Source of the DNA: Candidatus Competibacter sp.
Lineage (GTDB): Bacteria; Pseudomonadota; Gammaproteobacteria; Competibacterales; Competibacteraceae
Direction of reading: 5' to 3'
DNA: 46,428 bases
NCBI GenBank assembly: GCA_029624815.1
Contig: JARSSH010000064.1
Coordinates: forward strand, 1-46,428
Shown here one piece after another: positions 28,414 to 38,999 of the stretch; position 1 is the stretch's first letter; each line of letters opens with the position of its first letter. The translations under genes were made by a program, and so were the position numbers. Below the pieces are notes generated by a model, which was not told the DNA's origin, searched no databases, and worked only from the letters and a program-made list of their open reading frames with translations.

Positions 28414-30039
28414 TTAACTCCTCCCCGTCCACGCGATCTTGTATAAATCCAGCCGCCGGTCGCGAAAATTGCGCACGCTGCCGTGCATGCGCATTTCCTT
28501 AAGGTTATCCAGATCCAGATCGACGATCAGCGTCATTTCGGTGTTCGGCGTGGCCTCGGCGGCGATGGCGTCGTGCGGGAAGGCGAAGTCGGATGGGGTA
28601 AACACCGCCGCCTGAGAGTACTGCATATCCATGTTTTCCACCCGCGGCAGGTTGCCGACACTGCCGGAAATCACCACGTAGCATTCGTTCTCGATGGCTC
28701 GCGCCTGCGCGCAGCGCCGCACCCGCAGGTAGGCGTTCTTGGTGTCGGTCCAGAACGGCACGAACAGAATCTGCATGCCCTGGTCGGCCAGCAGGCGCGG
28801 CAGCTCCGGAAATTCCACGTCGTAGCAGATCAAAATGCCGATCTTGCCCACATCCAGCTCGAATACCCTGAGCGAGTCGCCGCCCTGAAGACCCCAGTAG
28901 GATCGCTCGTCGGGGGTAATATGCAGCTTGGACTGTTTATCCCAGGTGCCGTCGCGCCGACACAGATAAGTGGCGTTGTACAACGCGCCGCTGCCATATT
29001 CCGGCATGCTGCCGGCAATAATGTTGACATTATAGGCGACAGCCAACTGCGAAATGGCCTCGCGCAGCGGTTCGGTGTACTCGGCCAGTTGCCGCACCGC
29101 TTCGGCGGTGTTGCGCTGGTTGAATTGCGCCATCAGCGGACCGTTGAAGAATTCCGGAAACAACACGATGTCGGTCTTGTAGCCCGCCACCGCATCCACG
29201 AAATATTCGACCTGTTGCAACATATCGTCCAGCGAGACGGTCTGCCGCATCTGCCACTGCACCGCCCCAACCCGCACCACCGATTTGCGGCCACCGATCA
29301 GGACTTCCTTTTCTTCGTAATAGATATTCAGCCATTCCAGCAACACGGCGTACGCCTGGGACTCGGTATCGTCGGGCAGATAGCCGGTCACGATCTTGCG
29401 CACATGGAAGTCGTTGGCCAACTGGAAAGTCAGGATGGGGTCCACCAACTCCTTGGCCCGCACCTGCTCCACGTACTGCTGGGGGGTCATGGCATGGGCG
29501 TACTTGCCGTAACCGGGGATCCGGCCGCCGACGATGATGGCGCGCAAATTAAGCTTCTCGCACAATTCCTTGCGAGCGTCGTACAGCCGCCGGCCGAGCC
29601 GCATGTCGCGATAGTCGGGATGGACAAAGATATCCACGCCGTACAAGGTGTCGCCATTGGGGTCGTGGGTGGTGAGGTAGCCATCCCCGATGATCTGATT
29701 GTAGGTGTGGCGATCGCCGTGGCGACCGTAGTCCACGATCAGGCTGATGGTGGCCGCCACCACCTTGCCGTTGTCCTCGATGCAGATTTGCCCCTCCGGA
29801 AAGCGGGCGATCTGCGAGGCGAACTGCTCGCGGCTCCAAGCACCATCCAGGCTGGGGTAGACCGCTTCCATGATCTCCTCGACATCGCCGTAGTCGGACA
29901 GACGCAGGTTGCGTAGCTTCAGCCGGTGCTGGACCGGGTGTTCGAGGGTTCGGTGCTGGACTGGGTGTTCGGAAGTTTGATCGGTCATTGCAAAATCGAG
30001 CGGGCGCGGTTGGAAGTTGGAAACGGTGGGCGCGGTCAT
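28414..30039 (-). CDS. Fused GNAT N-acetyltransferase and carbon-nitrogen hydrolase (nitrilase)
   Basis: A 541-residue bifunctional protein. Residues about 35-215 are a GNAT domain, with an acetyl-CoA loop around 'DMRLGRRLYDARKEL'. Residues about 250-535 are a nitrilase-superfamily amidase with the Glu-Lys-Cys triad: Glu in 'VLFPEFFNGP', Lys in 'KQSKLHITPDE' and Cys in 'GILICYDVEFPELPR'. Such fusions are a recognised family of unknown substrate. The chosen ATG forms an ATGA overlap with the CoA-binding gene stop; another in-frame ATG lies at 29988. Between them and the GNAT domain, 'EHPVQHR' occurs twice in tandem, a repeat-derived N-terminal tail. Confidence 0.92.
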   Translation of the reverse strand: MTAPTVSNFQPRPLDFAMTDQTSEHPVQHRTLEHPVQHRLKLRNLRLSDYGDVEEIMEAVYPSLDGAWSREQFASQIARFPEGQICIEDNGKVVAATISLIVDYGRHGDRHTYNQIIGDGYLTTHDPNGDTLYGVDIFVHPDYRDMRLGRRLYDARKELCEKLNLRAIIVGGRIPGYGKYAHAMTPQQYVEQVRAKELVDPILTFQLANDFHVRKIVTGYLPDDTESQAYAVLLEWLNIYYEEKEVLIGGRKSVVRVGAVQWQMRQTVSLDDMLQQVEYFVDAVAGYKTDIVLFPEFFNGPLMAQFNQRNTAEAVRQLAEYTEPLREAISQLAVAYNVNIIAGSMPEYGSGALYNATYLCRRDGTWDKQSKLHITPDERSYWGLQGGDSLRVFELDVGKIGILICYDVEFPELPRLLADQGMQILFVPFWTDTKNAYLRVRRCAQARAIENECYVVISGSVGNLPRVENMDMQYSQAAVFTPSDFAFPHDAIAAEATPNTEMTLIVDLDLDNLKEMRMHGSVRNFRDRRLDLYKIAWTGRS

Positions 30040-30458
30040 GCCGTCAGCCGGATGTAGTCGCGGTAGATACAGCGATCCATCACCACGGTCAATCCGGCCG
30101 CTCGTGCCCGTAGCGCCGCCGCCGCATCGATCACGCCATCCTGTAGCCACAGGGCCGGCAGCTTCAGGTCGATGCAGTCGTCGACAATGGCGGCAATATG
30201 GCGAGGATCGCGGAACACGTCCACCAGATCCACCGGCTCGGGCAGATCGCGCAAGCTGGAATACGCCCGCTCGCCCAGCACCTCCGTCACCGCCGGATTG
30301 ATCGGGACGATGCGATAGCCGAAACCTTGCAGCGCCCGGGCGACTCCGTGGCTGGGCCGCGCCGACGAGGCGGACAGCCCGACCACGGCGATGGTCTTGA
30401 CCCGCCCCAGGAGGGCGCGGATTTCATTCATCGAGGGATTGATGAAACGGGTTTTCAC
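30036..30458 (-). CDS. CoA-binding protein (YccU family)
   Basis: A protein of about 140 residues with a single Rossmann-like CoA-binding domain. The motif 'TIAVVGLSASSARPSHGVARALQGFGYRIVPINP' pattern, then 'VFRDPRHIAAIVDDCIDL' and 'LWLQDGVID', identifies the YccU family. These proteins bind CoA or acyl-CoA; the role is unknown. The start is uncertain: GTG at 30458 (MKTRFINPSMNEI) has AAAGGG upstream and fits the usual family N-terminus; GTG at 30485 and ATG at 30431 are alternatives. Its stop overlaps the start of the GNAT-nitrilase gene as ATGA, so the two are coupled; both sit inside the lysA-dapF cluster. Confidence 0.85.
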   Translation of the reverse strand: MKTRFINPSMNEIRALLGRVKTIAVVGLSASSARPSHGVARALQGFGYRIVPINPAVTEVLGERAYSSLRDLPEPVDLVDVFRDPRHIAAIVDDCIDLKLPALWLQDGVIDAAAALRARAAGLTVVMDRCIYRDYIRLTA

Positions 30459-30516
30459 GAAATGGGCCCTTTGCGCGCTTCCCACCAGACCACCGCGGGA
30501 TTTCGATCATTTGAGT

Positions 30517-31764
30517 TCACGGCAATATCGCCTCGCCGGCATACAGTTCCGCGACCGTCTCCCGCCGCCGCACCACATGGAACCGGTCGCCATCCACCAT
30601 CACCTCGGCGGCGCGCGGCCGGGAATTATAGTTGGAACTCATGGCGAAACCGTAAGCGCCGGCGGAGCGCACCGCCAACAAATCATCCGGCTCGATGCTC
30701 AAATCCCGGTCCTTGCCGAGAAAGTCGCCAGTTTCGCAGATCGGCCCGACAACATCGTAGCAATGCGGCTCGCCCATCGTGCGCGGTTCGACCGGGATAA
30801 TCGCCTGCCAGGCCGAGTACAGCGCCGGCCGCAATAGATCGTTCATCGCCGCGTCCACCACCGCGAAGTTTTTGTCCTCCCCCCGCTTCAGCAACCCCAC
30901 CCGCGTCACCAGAATGCCGGCATTACCCACAATGGCCCGACCCGGCTCGATCAGGATTTCATAGGATTTACCACGGAGATGTTCCATCAGCGCGGTGGCG
31001 TGCTCGGCTGGCAGCGGCGGCTCTTCGTCACGGTAGCGGATGCCCAGTCCGCCGCCCAAATCGAGATGACGGATCGCAATCCCCTGTTCTTCCAAGCGCC
31101 CCACCAGCGCCAGCACCCGCCCCAGCGCATCCACGAACGGCGCCACCCGGGTCAACTGCGAGCCGATATGGCAATCCACGCCGACAACTTCCAGAGGTGG
31201 CGAGGCGGCGGCCCGCGCGTAAACCGCCAACGCCCGCTCCACATCGATGCCAAACTTGTTCTGCTTGAGCCCAGTGGAGATATAGGGATGGGTATTGGCG
31301 TCCACATCAGGATTGATGCGCAACGATACCCGCGCCCGCTGGCCTCGTTCCGCCGCCACGCGCTCCAGCAGCGCCAGTTCCGCCTCGGATTCGACATTGA
31401 AACAGTGGATGCCCACTTCGAGGGCGCGCTCCAGCTCGTCGCGGCGCTTGCCGACCCCCGAAAACACGATTTTTCCGGGATCGCCACCGGCCGCCAGCAC
31501 CCGTTCCAGTTCGCCGCCCGATACGATATCGAAACCGGACCCCAGCCGAGCCAACACGTTCAGCACCGCCAGATTGCCGTTGGCCTTGACCGCGTAGCAG
31601 ATCAAATGCGGATGCTCGCCGAAGGCGTGGTCGAAAGCGCGCCAGTGCCGTTCGATGGTGGCGCGGGAGTAGATGTAGCACGGCGTGCCGACCGCCGCCG
31701 CGATGTCGGCAACCGGCACTTCCTCGGCGTACAACCGGCCGTCACGGTACTCGAAATGATCCAT
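30517..31764 (-). CDS. lysA: Diaminopimelate decarboxylase LysA
   Basis: A 415-residue PLP enzyme that makes L-lysine from meso-diaminopimelate. The PLP lysine is Lys60 in 'ICYAVKANGN'. 'DCHIGSQ', the glycine loop 'DLGGGLGIRY' and 'EPGRAIVGNAG' bind the cofactor phosphate. The second-subunit cysteine is in 'GPICETGDFLGKDR', with 'GAYGFAMSSNYN' nearby. It starts 3 bases after the lptM stop, so both are one transcript. Length and motifs are complete. Confidence 0.97.
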   Translation of the reverse strand: MDHFEYRDGRLYAEEVPVADIAAAVGTPCYIYSRATIERHWRAFDHAFGEHPHLICYAVKANGNLAVLNVLARLGSGFDIVSGGELERVLAAGGDPGKIVFSGVGKRRDELERALEVGIHCFNVESEAELALLERVAAERGQRARVSLRINPDVDANTHPYISTGLKQNKFGIDVERALAVYARAAASPPLEVVGVDCHIGSQLTRVAPFVDALGRVLALVGRLEEQGIAIRHLDLGGGLGIRYRDEEPPLPAEHATALMEHLRGKSYEILIEPGRAIVGNAGILVTRVGLLKRGEDKNFAVVDAAMNDLLRPALYSAWQAIIPVEPRTMGEPHCYDVVGPICETGDFLGKDRDLSIEPDDLLAVRSAGAYGFAMSSNYNSRPRAAEVMVDGDRFHVVRRRETVAELYAGEAILP

Positions 31765-31767
31765 GGT

Positions 31768-31914
31768 TCAAGGCTTCGCGGTGGGAGGCTGCTCGGACGA
31801 CGACGACGGCGACTGGGACTTGGGCAGGTACAGCGGCCCCTTCTGGCCACACCCGACCAGCAGCGCGGCCAACAGTAACCCCGCCAACACCGGTCGGGAG
31901 TGAAATCTAGGCAT
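31768..31914 (-). CDS. lptM: LPS translocon maturation chaperone LptM (YifL-type small lipoprotein)
   Basis: A 48-residue lipoprotein. The signal peptide ends at the lipobox LLVGC, and the mature part opens with 'CGQKGPLYLPK', the exact family signature, followed by a Ser/Pro-rich tail. LptM assists oxidative maturation of the LptDE outer-membrane translocon. The gene is immediately before lysA, its usual place in gammaproteobacteria. The start is the ATG giving MPRFHSRPVLAG, because the upstream extension to 31965 has no signal-peptide character. Confidence 0.92.
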   Translation of the reverse strand: MPRFHSRPVLAGLLLAALLVGCGQKGPLYLPKSQSPSSSSEQPPTAKP

Positions 31915-32057
31915 CGAGACAATCCTGAGGTCGGACACGAAAAGCGCCGCCAGTATAGCGCGCAATGGCTCGGGCGGCGCGGCTTGACAGCCGGGCCGCT
32001 TTCCCCGCTAATGCCGCCTGATCGCCAATCCATGGGACCAATCCACGGGAATCGTCC

Positions 32058-32741
32058 ATGACCGATATGCCGCTGACCACCGTTGAAATCGAACCTGCCG
32101 GCGCCGCCCGCTCCAGCGTGATCTGGATGCACGGGCTGGGCGCCGACGCCCACGACTTCGAACCCATCGTGCCGGAACTGCGCCTGCCGCTGGATCTCGG
32201 TATCCGCTTCATCTTTCCCAACGCGCCGATTCGCCCGGTCACCGTCAACGGCGGGATGCGGATGCGGGCCTGGTACGATGTGCTGAGCATGGATTTACCA
32301 CGTCAGGAAGACCCCGATGGCGTTTACGCCTCCGAGCGGGCGATTTACGAGTTGCTCGAACACGAGAAAAAGCGTGGAGTCCCCGCCGAGCGCATCGTGT
32401 TGGCCGGTTTTTCCCAAGGCGGGGCCATGGCGCTGCATACCGCGCTGCGTTATCCCGATCAATTGGCCGGCGTTCTGGCCTTGTCCTGCTATCTTCCCCT
32501 GGCCAGTAAGCTGAATGGCGAGCGACGGCCCGCCAATCAGCGGACGCCGATCTTCATGGCCCACGGCGACCACGACGCGGTCATTCCGCCGCGCTACGGT
32601 CAGCAAAGCGCCGAGCGGCTGGAGAAATTGGGTTATCAAGTGGAATGGCGGGATTACGGCATGGGCCACGAAGTCTGCTGGCAGGAAATCCGCGATGTCG
32701 CCGGCTGGCTGGGACGGGTGTTGGCCGTTTCCAGCGCTTGA
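32058..32741 (+). CDS. Alpha/beta-hydrolase carboxylesterase (phospholipase/carboxylesterase family)
   Basis: A 227-residue cytoplasmic esterase related to Pseudomonas EstB and acyl-protein thioesterases. The nucleophile is Ser119 in 'LAGFSQGGAMAL'. The acid is Asp in 'AHGDHDAVIPP' and the base is His in 'YGMGHEVCWQE'. The early motif 'VIWMHGLGADAHDF' forms the oxyanion loop. No signal peptide is seen. It is divergent from lptM and stands alone; a repeat element follows within 14 bases of the stop. Substrate is unknown. Confidence 0.93.
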   Translation: MTDMPLTTVEIEPAGAARSSVIWMHGLGADAHDFEPIVPELRLPLDLGIRFIFPNAPIRPVTVNGGMRMRAWYDVLSMDLPRQEDPDGVYASERAIYELLEHEKKRGVPAERIVLAGFSQGGAMALHTALRYPDQLAGVLALSCYLPLASKLNGERRPANQRTPIFMAHGDHDAVIPPRYGQQSAERLEKLGYQVEWRDYGMGHEVCWQEIRDVAGWLGRVLAVSSA

Positions 32742-32754
32742 ACGACCCGACCAA

Positions 32755-32925
32755 GAGAATACCGGCACAAAACGATTCCCCAATCATAAAACCTGGTGGG
32801 CTGTCAGCGACAATCACTCTGTGGAAGACGTTATGGCCTAGCAGGAAATTTCCGATGGCCTGCGCCCGGATGGTCTCCAGAAAGCCGGAGACCGTTATAA
32901 ACGCAAATCTTGTGCTGGATATCCT
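32755..32925. mobile_element. MITE-like intergenic element, copy 1
   Basis: A segment of about 171 bp bounded by GAGAATACCGGCACA on the left and the near-complement TGTGCTGGATATCCTC on the right. Its right 50 bases nearly match those of the copy at 40521-40700, and the left and middle parts are alignable but diverged. It carries an internal hairpin GGTCTCC-N8-GGAGACC at 32872-32893. No open frame with protein features is present. It lies between the esterase and the convergent lytic transglycosylase genes. Confidence 0.55.
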
Positions 32926-32959
32926 CCAAGCACCCACCCCGCCGGGTGGCTGACGCGGT

Positions 32960-33877
32960 TCATCGGTCGTTGCCGGCAAACAGAGAATTACCGGATCTAA
33001 TCACGGGGCTACGTGTGCTGCTGTTGCCGACGACCACCCGATTGCCGGTAGGGCGCAGGTAGGTGGTTTGCGGAGGACGCGCGGTTCGGTTAGTGCGCGG
33101 GGTGATGATGGTCACACCGCCGGTTCGGCCCGGGTAGTATCCGCCGGGGTTGCTCAACGCCAGCGAAGCGCCGCTCGCGTCGGCGTAGTAGAGACCGCTC
33201 GTCCGATACTGCTGGTAGAAACTCAAAACGCGATCGACGTAGGTTTGGGTTTCCCGGTAGGGCGGGATCTGGTTGCCGTATTTTTGCACCGCGCCCTCGC
33301 CGGCGTTGTAGGCGGCCACCGCCAACCGGGTATCGTTGAACTGATCCAGCAGCCAGCGCAGGTAGCGGGCGCCGCCGTGCATGTTGGCGACCGGATCGTA
33401 GGCGTTGCTCACTCCGAACCGCTCGGCGGTGCCCGGCATGAGCTGCATCAGCCCCATGGCCCCTTTGGGGGATACCGCCCAGGGATTGTAGGACGACTCG
33501 GCGCTGATGACGGCGTGCATGAGCGCCGGGTCGAGCCGGTATTGCGCGGCGATGCGGTTGACGTCGGGGGTAAAGCGCTGGCGGTTGTTTTCGCCGGTAC
33601 GGGACAGTCTGGCGCGACTGGCGCGCTGGGTATAGTTGCGCGGGGTGATCGGGCTGCCACCGGGCCGGTATAGATTGCTGGGGGCGAAGCTGGAAGTCTG
33701 GGCGGCTTGCTTGCTGTAGGCTGGCGTGCGCATCACCAGTTTGTAGCGGGGGTCGTTGGGGACGTTGCTCAGATGCCGTACCCCGTTGCTGTCCACGAAG
33801 GCGTAGATATCCGCCTGGGCGGGTCCGGCCAGCGCCAAGGCCACCGGAACCAAACCGGCCAATAGCAGCCGCTTCAT
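32960..33877 (-). CDS. Lytic transglycosylase (SLT domain) with N-terminal DUF4124
   Basis: A 305-residue secreted murein-cleaving enzyme. The signal peptide is MKRLLLAGLVPVALALAGPAQA with cleavage near residue 22. A DUF4124-like segment 'DIYAFVDSNGVRHLSNVPND' follows. The SLT domain at about 130-245 has the catalytic Glu in 'VISAESSYNPWAVSPKGAMGLMQLMPGTAERFG'-type sequence and the later 'AVAAYNAGEGAVQKYG' and 'PPYRETQTYVDRVLSFY'. The C-terminal 60 residues are Thr/Arg/Gly-rich and disordered. The ATG at 33877 has AGGAG 5-9 bases upstream, so it is preferred to the in-frame ATG at 33898. Confidence 0.93.
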   Translation of the reverse strand: MKRLLLAGLVPVALALAGPAQADIYAFVDSNGVRHLSNVPNDPRYKLVMRTPAYSKQAAQTSSFAPSNLYRPGGSPITPRNYTQRASRARLSRTGENNRQRFTPDVNRIAAQYRLDPALMHAVISAESSYNPWAVSPKGAMGLMQLMPGTAERFGVSNAYDPVANMHGGARYLRWLLDQFNDTRLAVAAYNAGEGAVQKYGNQIPPYRETQTYVDRVLSFYQQYRTSGLYYADASGASLALSNPGGYYPGRTGGVTIITPRTNRTARPPQTTYLRPTGNRVVVGNSSTRSPVIRSGNSLFAGNDR

Positions 33878-34166
33878 AGGTTCTCCTTTTATTATCAATA
33901 AGCTTAGTCGTTGTAGGTGACGATCGGGCGACCGTCTGACTCAAGCGGGAGAGTCGAGCGTCTGTCAGTGAATGAAACTAAGATTAACATAAACCGCGCG
34001 AACCGCACGCGCGCAAGTGTCCCCCACAGGTCCGTGCGGGGCCTTATATTGGCATTTCTGGAATCAACATTCTGAATCGTTGGAAAAAAGAAAATATTTT
34101 GGCGGACGCCGTCCGGTGAATCCGGCCCGTTCGTTGGGTTCCGTCTCCCGCCTGTGAGAGGTCACG

Positions 34167-35684
34167 ATGTTCAGAACCGCCGAACTGCAACGCACGCTGC
34201 CTAAAGGGGATTATCACCAACAGATTCCCCAGTTGCGGCAGGATCTGTTGATGACGCAAATGGAATTGCGGGAGGCCGATTTCCCGGTGATCGTGGTGTT
34301 TGCCGGGGTGGACGGCGCCGGTAAAAGCGAAACGGTCAATAAGCTGCACGAGTGGATGGACTCGCGCTGGTTGGTTGCCCGCGCCTTTGGCGAACTTTCC
34401 GACGAGGAGCGCGACCGGCCGGAATACTGGCGATTCTGGCGGGAGTTGCCGCCCAAGGGACGGATCGCGCTGTTTCTCAGTTCCTGGTATTCGGTACCGA
34501 TTCTCGACCACGTTTACGGCCGCGTCGGCCTGGCCGAGTTCGACGAGCGGCTGGCGCGGATCAAATCTTTCGAGAAAACCCTGGCCGACGATGGCGCGCT
34601 GATCCTGAAATTCTGGATGCATCTAGCCAAGGACGCGCAGAAGGAGCGCTTGCGCAAGCTGGAAAAAAACCCGCTGCTCCACTGGCAAATTTCCAAGCGC
34701 GACTGGCGGCACTGGGAACTGTACGATCAATTCGTCGCCGCCGCCGAGCACACGATCATGAAGACCAGCACTGGCCTGGCGTCCTGGAAGATCGTCGAGG
34801 GTTACGATGCCCGCTACCGAAGCATTTCGGTGGCGATCGCCATCCGCGACGCCATCCGCTTCCGGCTGGAAGAGGCCAAGACACAAACAACCAGCACCAC
34901 CGTCGCGCACCTGCCCGAGTCCTTTCCGTCGGGGTCAAGCCTGCCACCGGTCACTATCCTGTCGCGCTTGGACATGGACAAAAGCCTATCCAAGGAAGAC
35001 TACGCCGCCAAATTGAAACGCTACCAGAGCAAACTGAACCAATTACAACGCGCGGCGCGGGAGCGCAAGATTTCGACCATTCTGGTGTTCGAGGGCTGGG
35101 ATGCCGCCGGCAAGGGGGGCAGCATCCGCCGCATCACCACCGCGCTCGATGCCCGCGACTATCAGGTGATCCAGATCGCCGCGCCCACCGACGAAGAAGC
35201 CGCTCACAATTACCTGTGGCGATTCTGGCGGCACTTGCCGCGCGCCGGCCGGGTCACCATTTTCGACCGCAGTTGGTACGGGCGGGTGCTGGTGGAACGG
35301 ATCGAGGGGTTCGCACGCACCCGCGAATGGCAGCGCGCCTACGCCGAGATCAACGACTTCGAAGCACAGTTGGTGGAAAGCGGCATCGTACTGATGAAAT
35401 TCTGGCTGCACATCACCCCGGAGGAGCAATTGCAGCGATTCAAGGAGCGTGAACAAATCGCCTACAAGGCTTGGAAACTGACCGACGAGGACTGGCGCAA
35501 CCGCGAGCACTGGGCCGATTACGATCTGGCGGTCAACGATATGGTGGAGCGGACCAGCACCCGGCAGGCGCCGTGGTCGCTGATCGAGGCGAACGATAAG
35601 CGCTATGCGCGCGTCGAAGTGCTACGCACGCTCTGCGAGCGGCTGGAGACGGCGCTCGCCGGCCAAACGAAACAAGCAAAATGA
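34167..35684 (+). CDS. pap: Polyphosphate:AMP phosphotransferase (two-domain PPK2, PAP)
   Basis: A 505-residue enzyme that uses polyphosphate to phosphorylate AMP to ADP. Two tandem PPK2 domains are visible. The first P-loop is 'FAGVDGAGKSETVNKL' (about 46-60) with lid 'ELSDEERDRPEYWRFW'. The second P-loop is 'FEGWDAAGKGGSIRRI' (about 304-318) with 'RVTIFDRSWYGRVLVERIEGF'. Duplicated class II PPK2 proteins of this length are PAPs (about 475-500 residues in Acinetobacter and Pseudomonas). The gene heads a cluster with ppk1 22 bases downstream and a CHAD gene after it. Confidence 0.95.
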   Translation: MFRTAELQRTLPKGDYHQQIPQLRQDLLMTQMELREADFPVIVVFAGVDGAGKSETVNKLHEWMDSRWLVARAFGELSDEERDRPEYWRFWRELPPKGRIALFLSSWYSVPILDHVYGRVGLAEFDERLARIKSFEKTLADDGALILKFWMHLAKDAQKERLRKLEKNPLLHWQISKRDWRHWELYDQFVAAAEHTIMKTSTGLASWKIVEGYDARYRSISVAIAIRDAIRFRLEEAKTQTTSTTVAHLPESFPSGSSLPPVTILSRLDMDKSLSKEDYAAKLKRYQSKLNQLQRAARERKISTILVFEGWDAAGKGGSIRRITTALDARDYQVIQIAAPTDEEAAHNYLWRFWRHLPRAGRVTIFDRSWYGRVLVERIEGFARTREWQRAYAEINDFEAQLVESGIVLMKFWLHITPEEQLQRFKEREQIAYKAWKLTDEDWRNREHWADYDLAVNDMVERTSTRQAPWSLIEANDKRYARVEVLRTLCERLETALAGQTKQAK

Positions 35685-35706
35685 AAACCTTGAAGGGATG
35701 TTCGCC

Positions 35707-37924
<2,218 letters not shown>

Positions 37925-37953
<29 letters not shown>

Positions 37954-38893
37954 AAAGCGGTCGCGGCCCGCGAACGCGCAAGCCGTCACCCACGCCAAGG
38001 CCAGCCCGGTCGTCCTGACGGCCGACACCGCCAGCGAAGAGGCGTTCATCGCCATCGTCGGCGCCTGCCTGCGCCATGCCGAGGCCAATCGGCCGGCGGT
38101 GCTGGACGCTCAGGTCGAGGGCGTCCATCAGATGCGGGTGGCGTTCCGCCGGCTGCGCTCCGGCCTCAAGATATTTCGGCCGCTGATTCCGCGCGAGGCC
38201 AGCGCGGAGCTGGTGGCGGGCATTCGCTGGCTGAACGGTTTTCTGGGGCCAGCCCGCGATTGGGATGTGTTCCTGGAAGAAGGCATGTCGCCGGTGTTCG
38301 CCCGTTTTCCCCGCAAGCGCGGCCTGCGCCTGTTTCGAGCCAGGGCCGAGGCCCTCCGCCGGAGTCACTATCGAAGCTTGCGCGCGGCGCTGAACGAACC
38401 GCATTATCCCCTGCTGTTGCAGCAGTTCGCCGGCTGGCTGGAGCAGCGCGCCTGGCGGGAGAACCTGGCCGACTCGCAGCGGGAGCGGCTGGAAGAATCG
38501 GTGCTGGAATTTGCCACCCCGCTGTTGGAAACCGATCACCGGCGGGTTCTGAAGCGGGGCGACGACTTCGCCCGGCTGTCCGCCGAAGAGCGGCACGCGC
38601 TGCGGATTCGGATCAAGGAACTGCGCTACGCCCAGGATTTCTTCGCCAGCCTCTACCCGACGGCATCGGTCAAACTCTACCTGGGCGCACTGGCCAACCT
38701 GCAAGACGGTCTGGGGGTGATGAACGACATCGCGGTCACGCAGCGGTTGTTGGACGAGGCGCGGCTGACGACGGTATCCGCCGCCCGGCAGGTGATCGAC
38801 GGTTGGTACGGTTGCCGGCTGGATATCCACGAATGCCGGTTTGCCGAATCTTGGCGGTGCTTCGTGGAGTGCGAACGACCCTGGAAGAATTGA
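37925..38893 (+). CDS. CHAD domain-containing protein
   Basis: A protein of about 322 residues made largely of a CHAD domain, an alpha-helical fold with conserved histidines and a positive groove that binds inorganic polyphosphate. Key features are 'VHQMRVAFRRLRSGLKIF' (His and Arg cluster), 'WLNGFLGPARDWDVFLEE', and late 'LRIRIKELRYAQDFF' and 'LQDGLGVMNDIAVTQRLL'. The start is uncertain: TTG at 37925 overlaps ppk1 by 29 bases, and TTG at 37943 would begin MNAEKRSRPA. Either way it is tightly coupled to ppk1, supporting a polyphosphate-related job. A terminator follows the gene. Confidence 0.92.
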
Positions 38894-38941
38894 GCCGCCA
38901 TTTCCAGCACGGTGGCTAAACTGAATAGGAAAGCATTGAGG

Positions 38942-38984
38942 GTGGCTTGCCGCCGGCGCGACATCCGGCGGCCACTTCGTTTTT
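38942..38984 (+). terminator. Rho-independent terminator after the polyphosphate operon
   Basis: GTGGC...CCGCCGG pairs with CCGGCGG...CCAC around the 8-base loop CGCGACAT, with a small bulge, and is followed by TTCGTTTTT. It sits 48 bases after the CHAD stop and before the MmgE/PrpD start. Confidence 0.75.
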
Positions 38985-38999
38985 CACGGGAGAGCAACC

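Noticed and set aside
33960-33985. PhoB-box-like CTGTCAGTGAATGAAAC upstream of pap
   Set aside because: The first half-site fits CTGTCA, but the second half (TGAAACT) matches poorly, and no spaced third half-site or -10 box is seen. Phosphate control of the polyphosphate genes is plausible but not supported by this.
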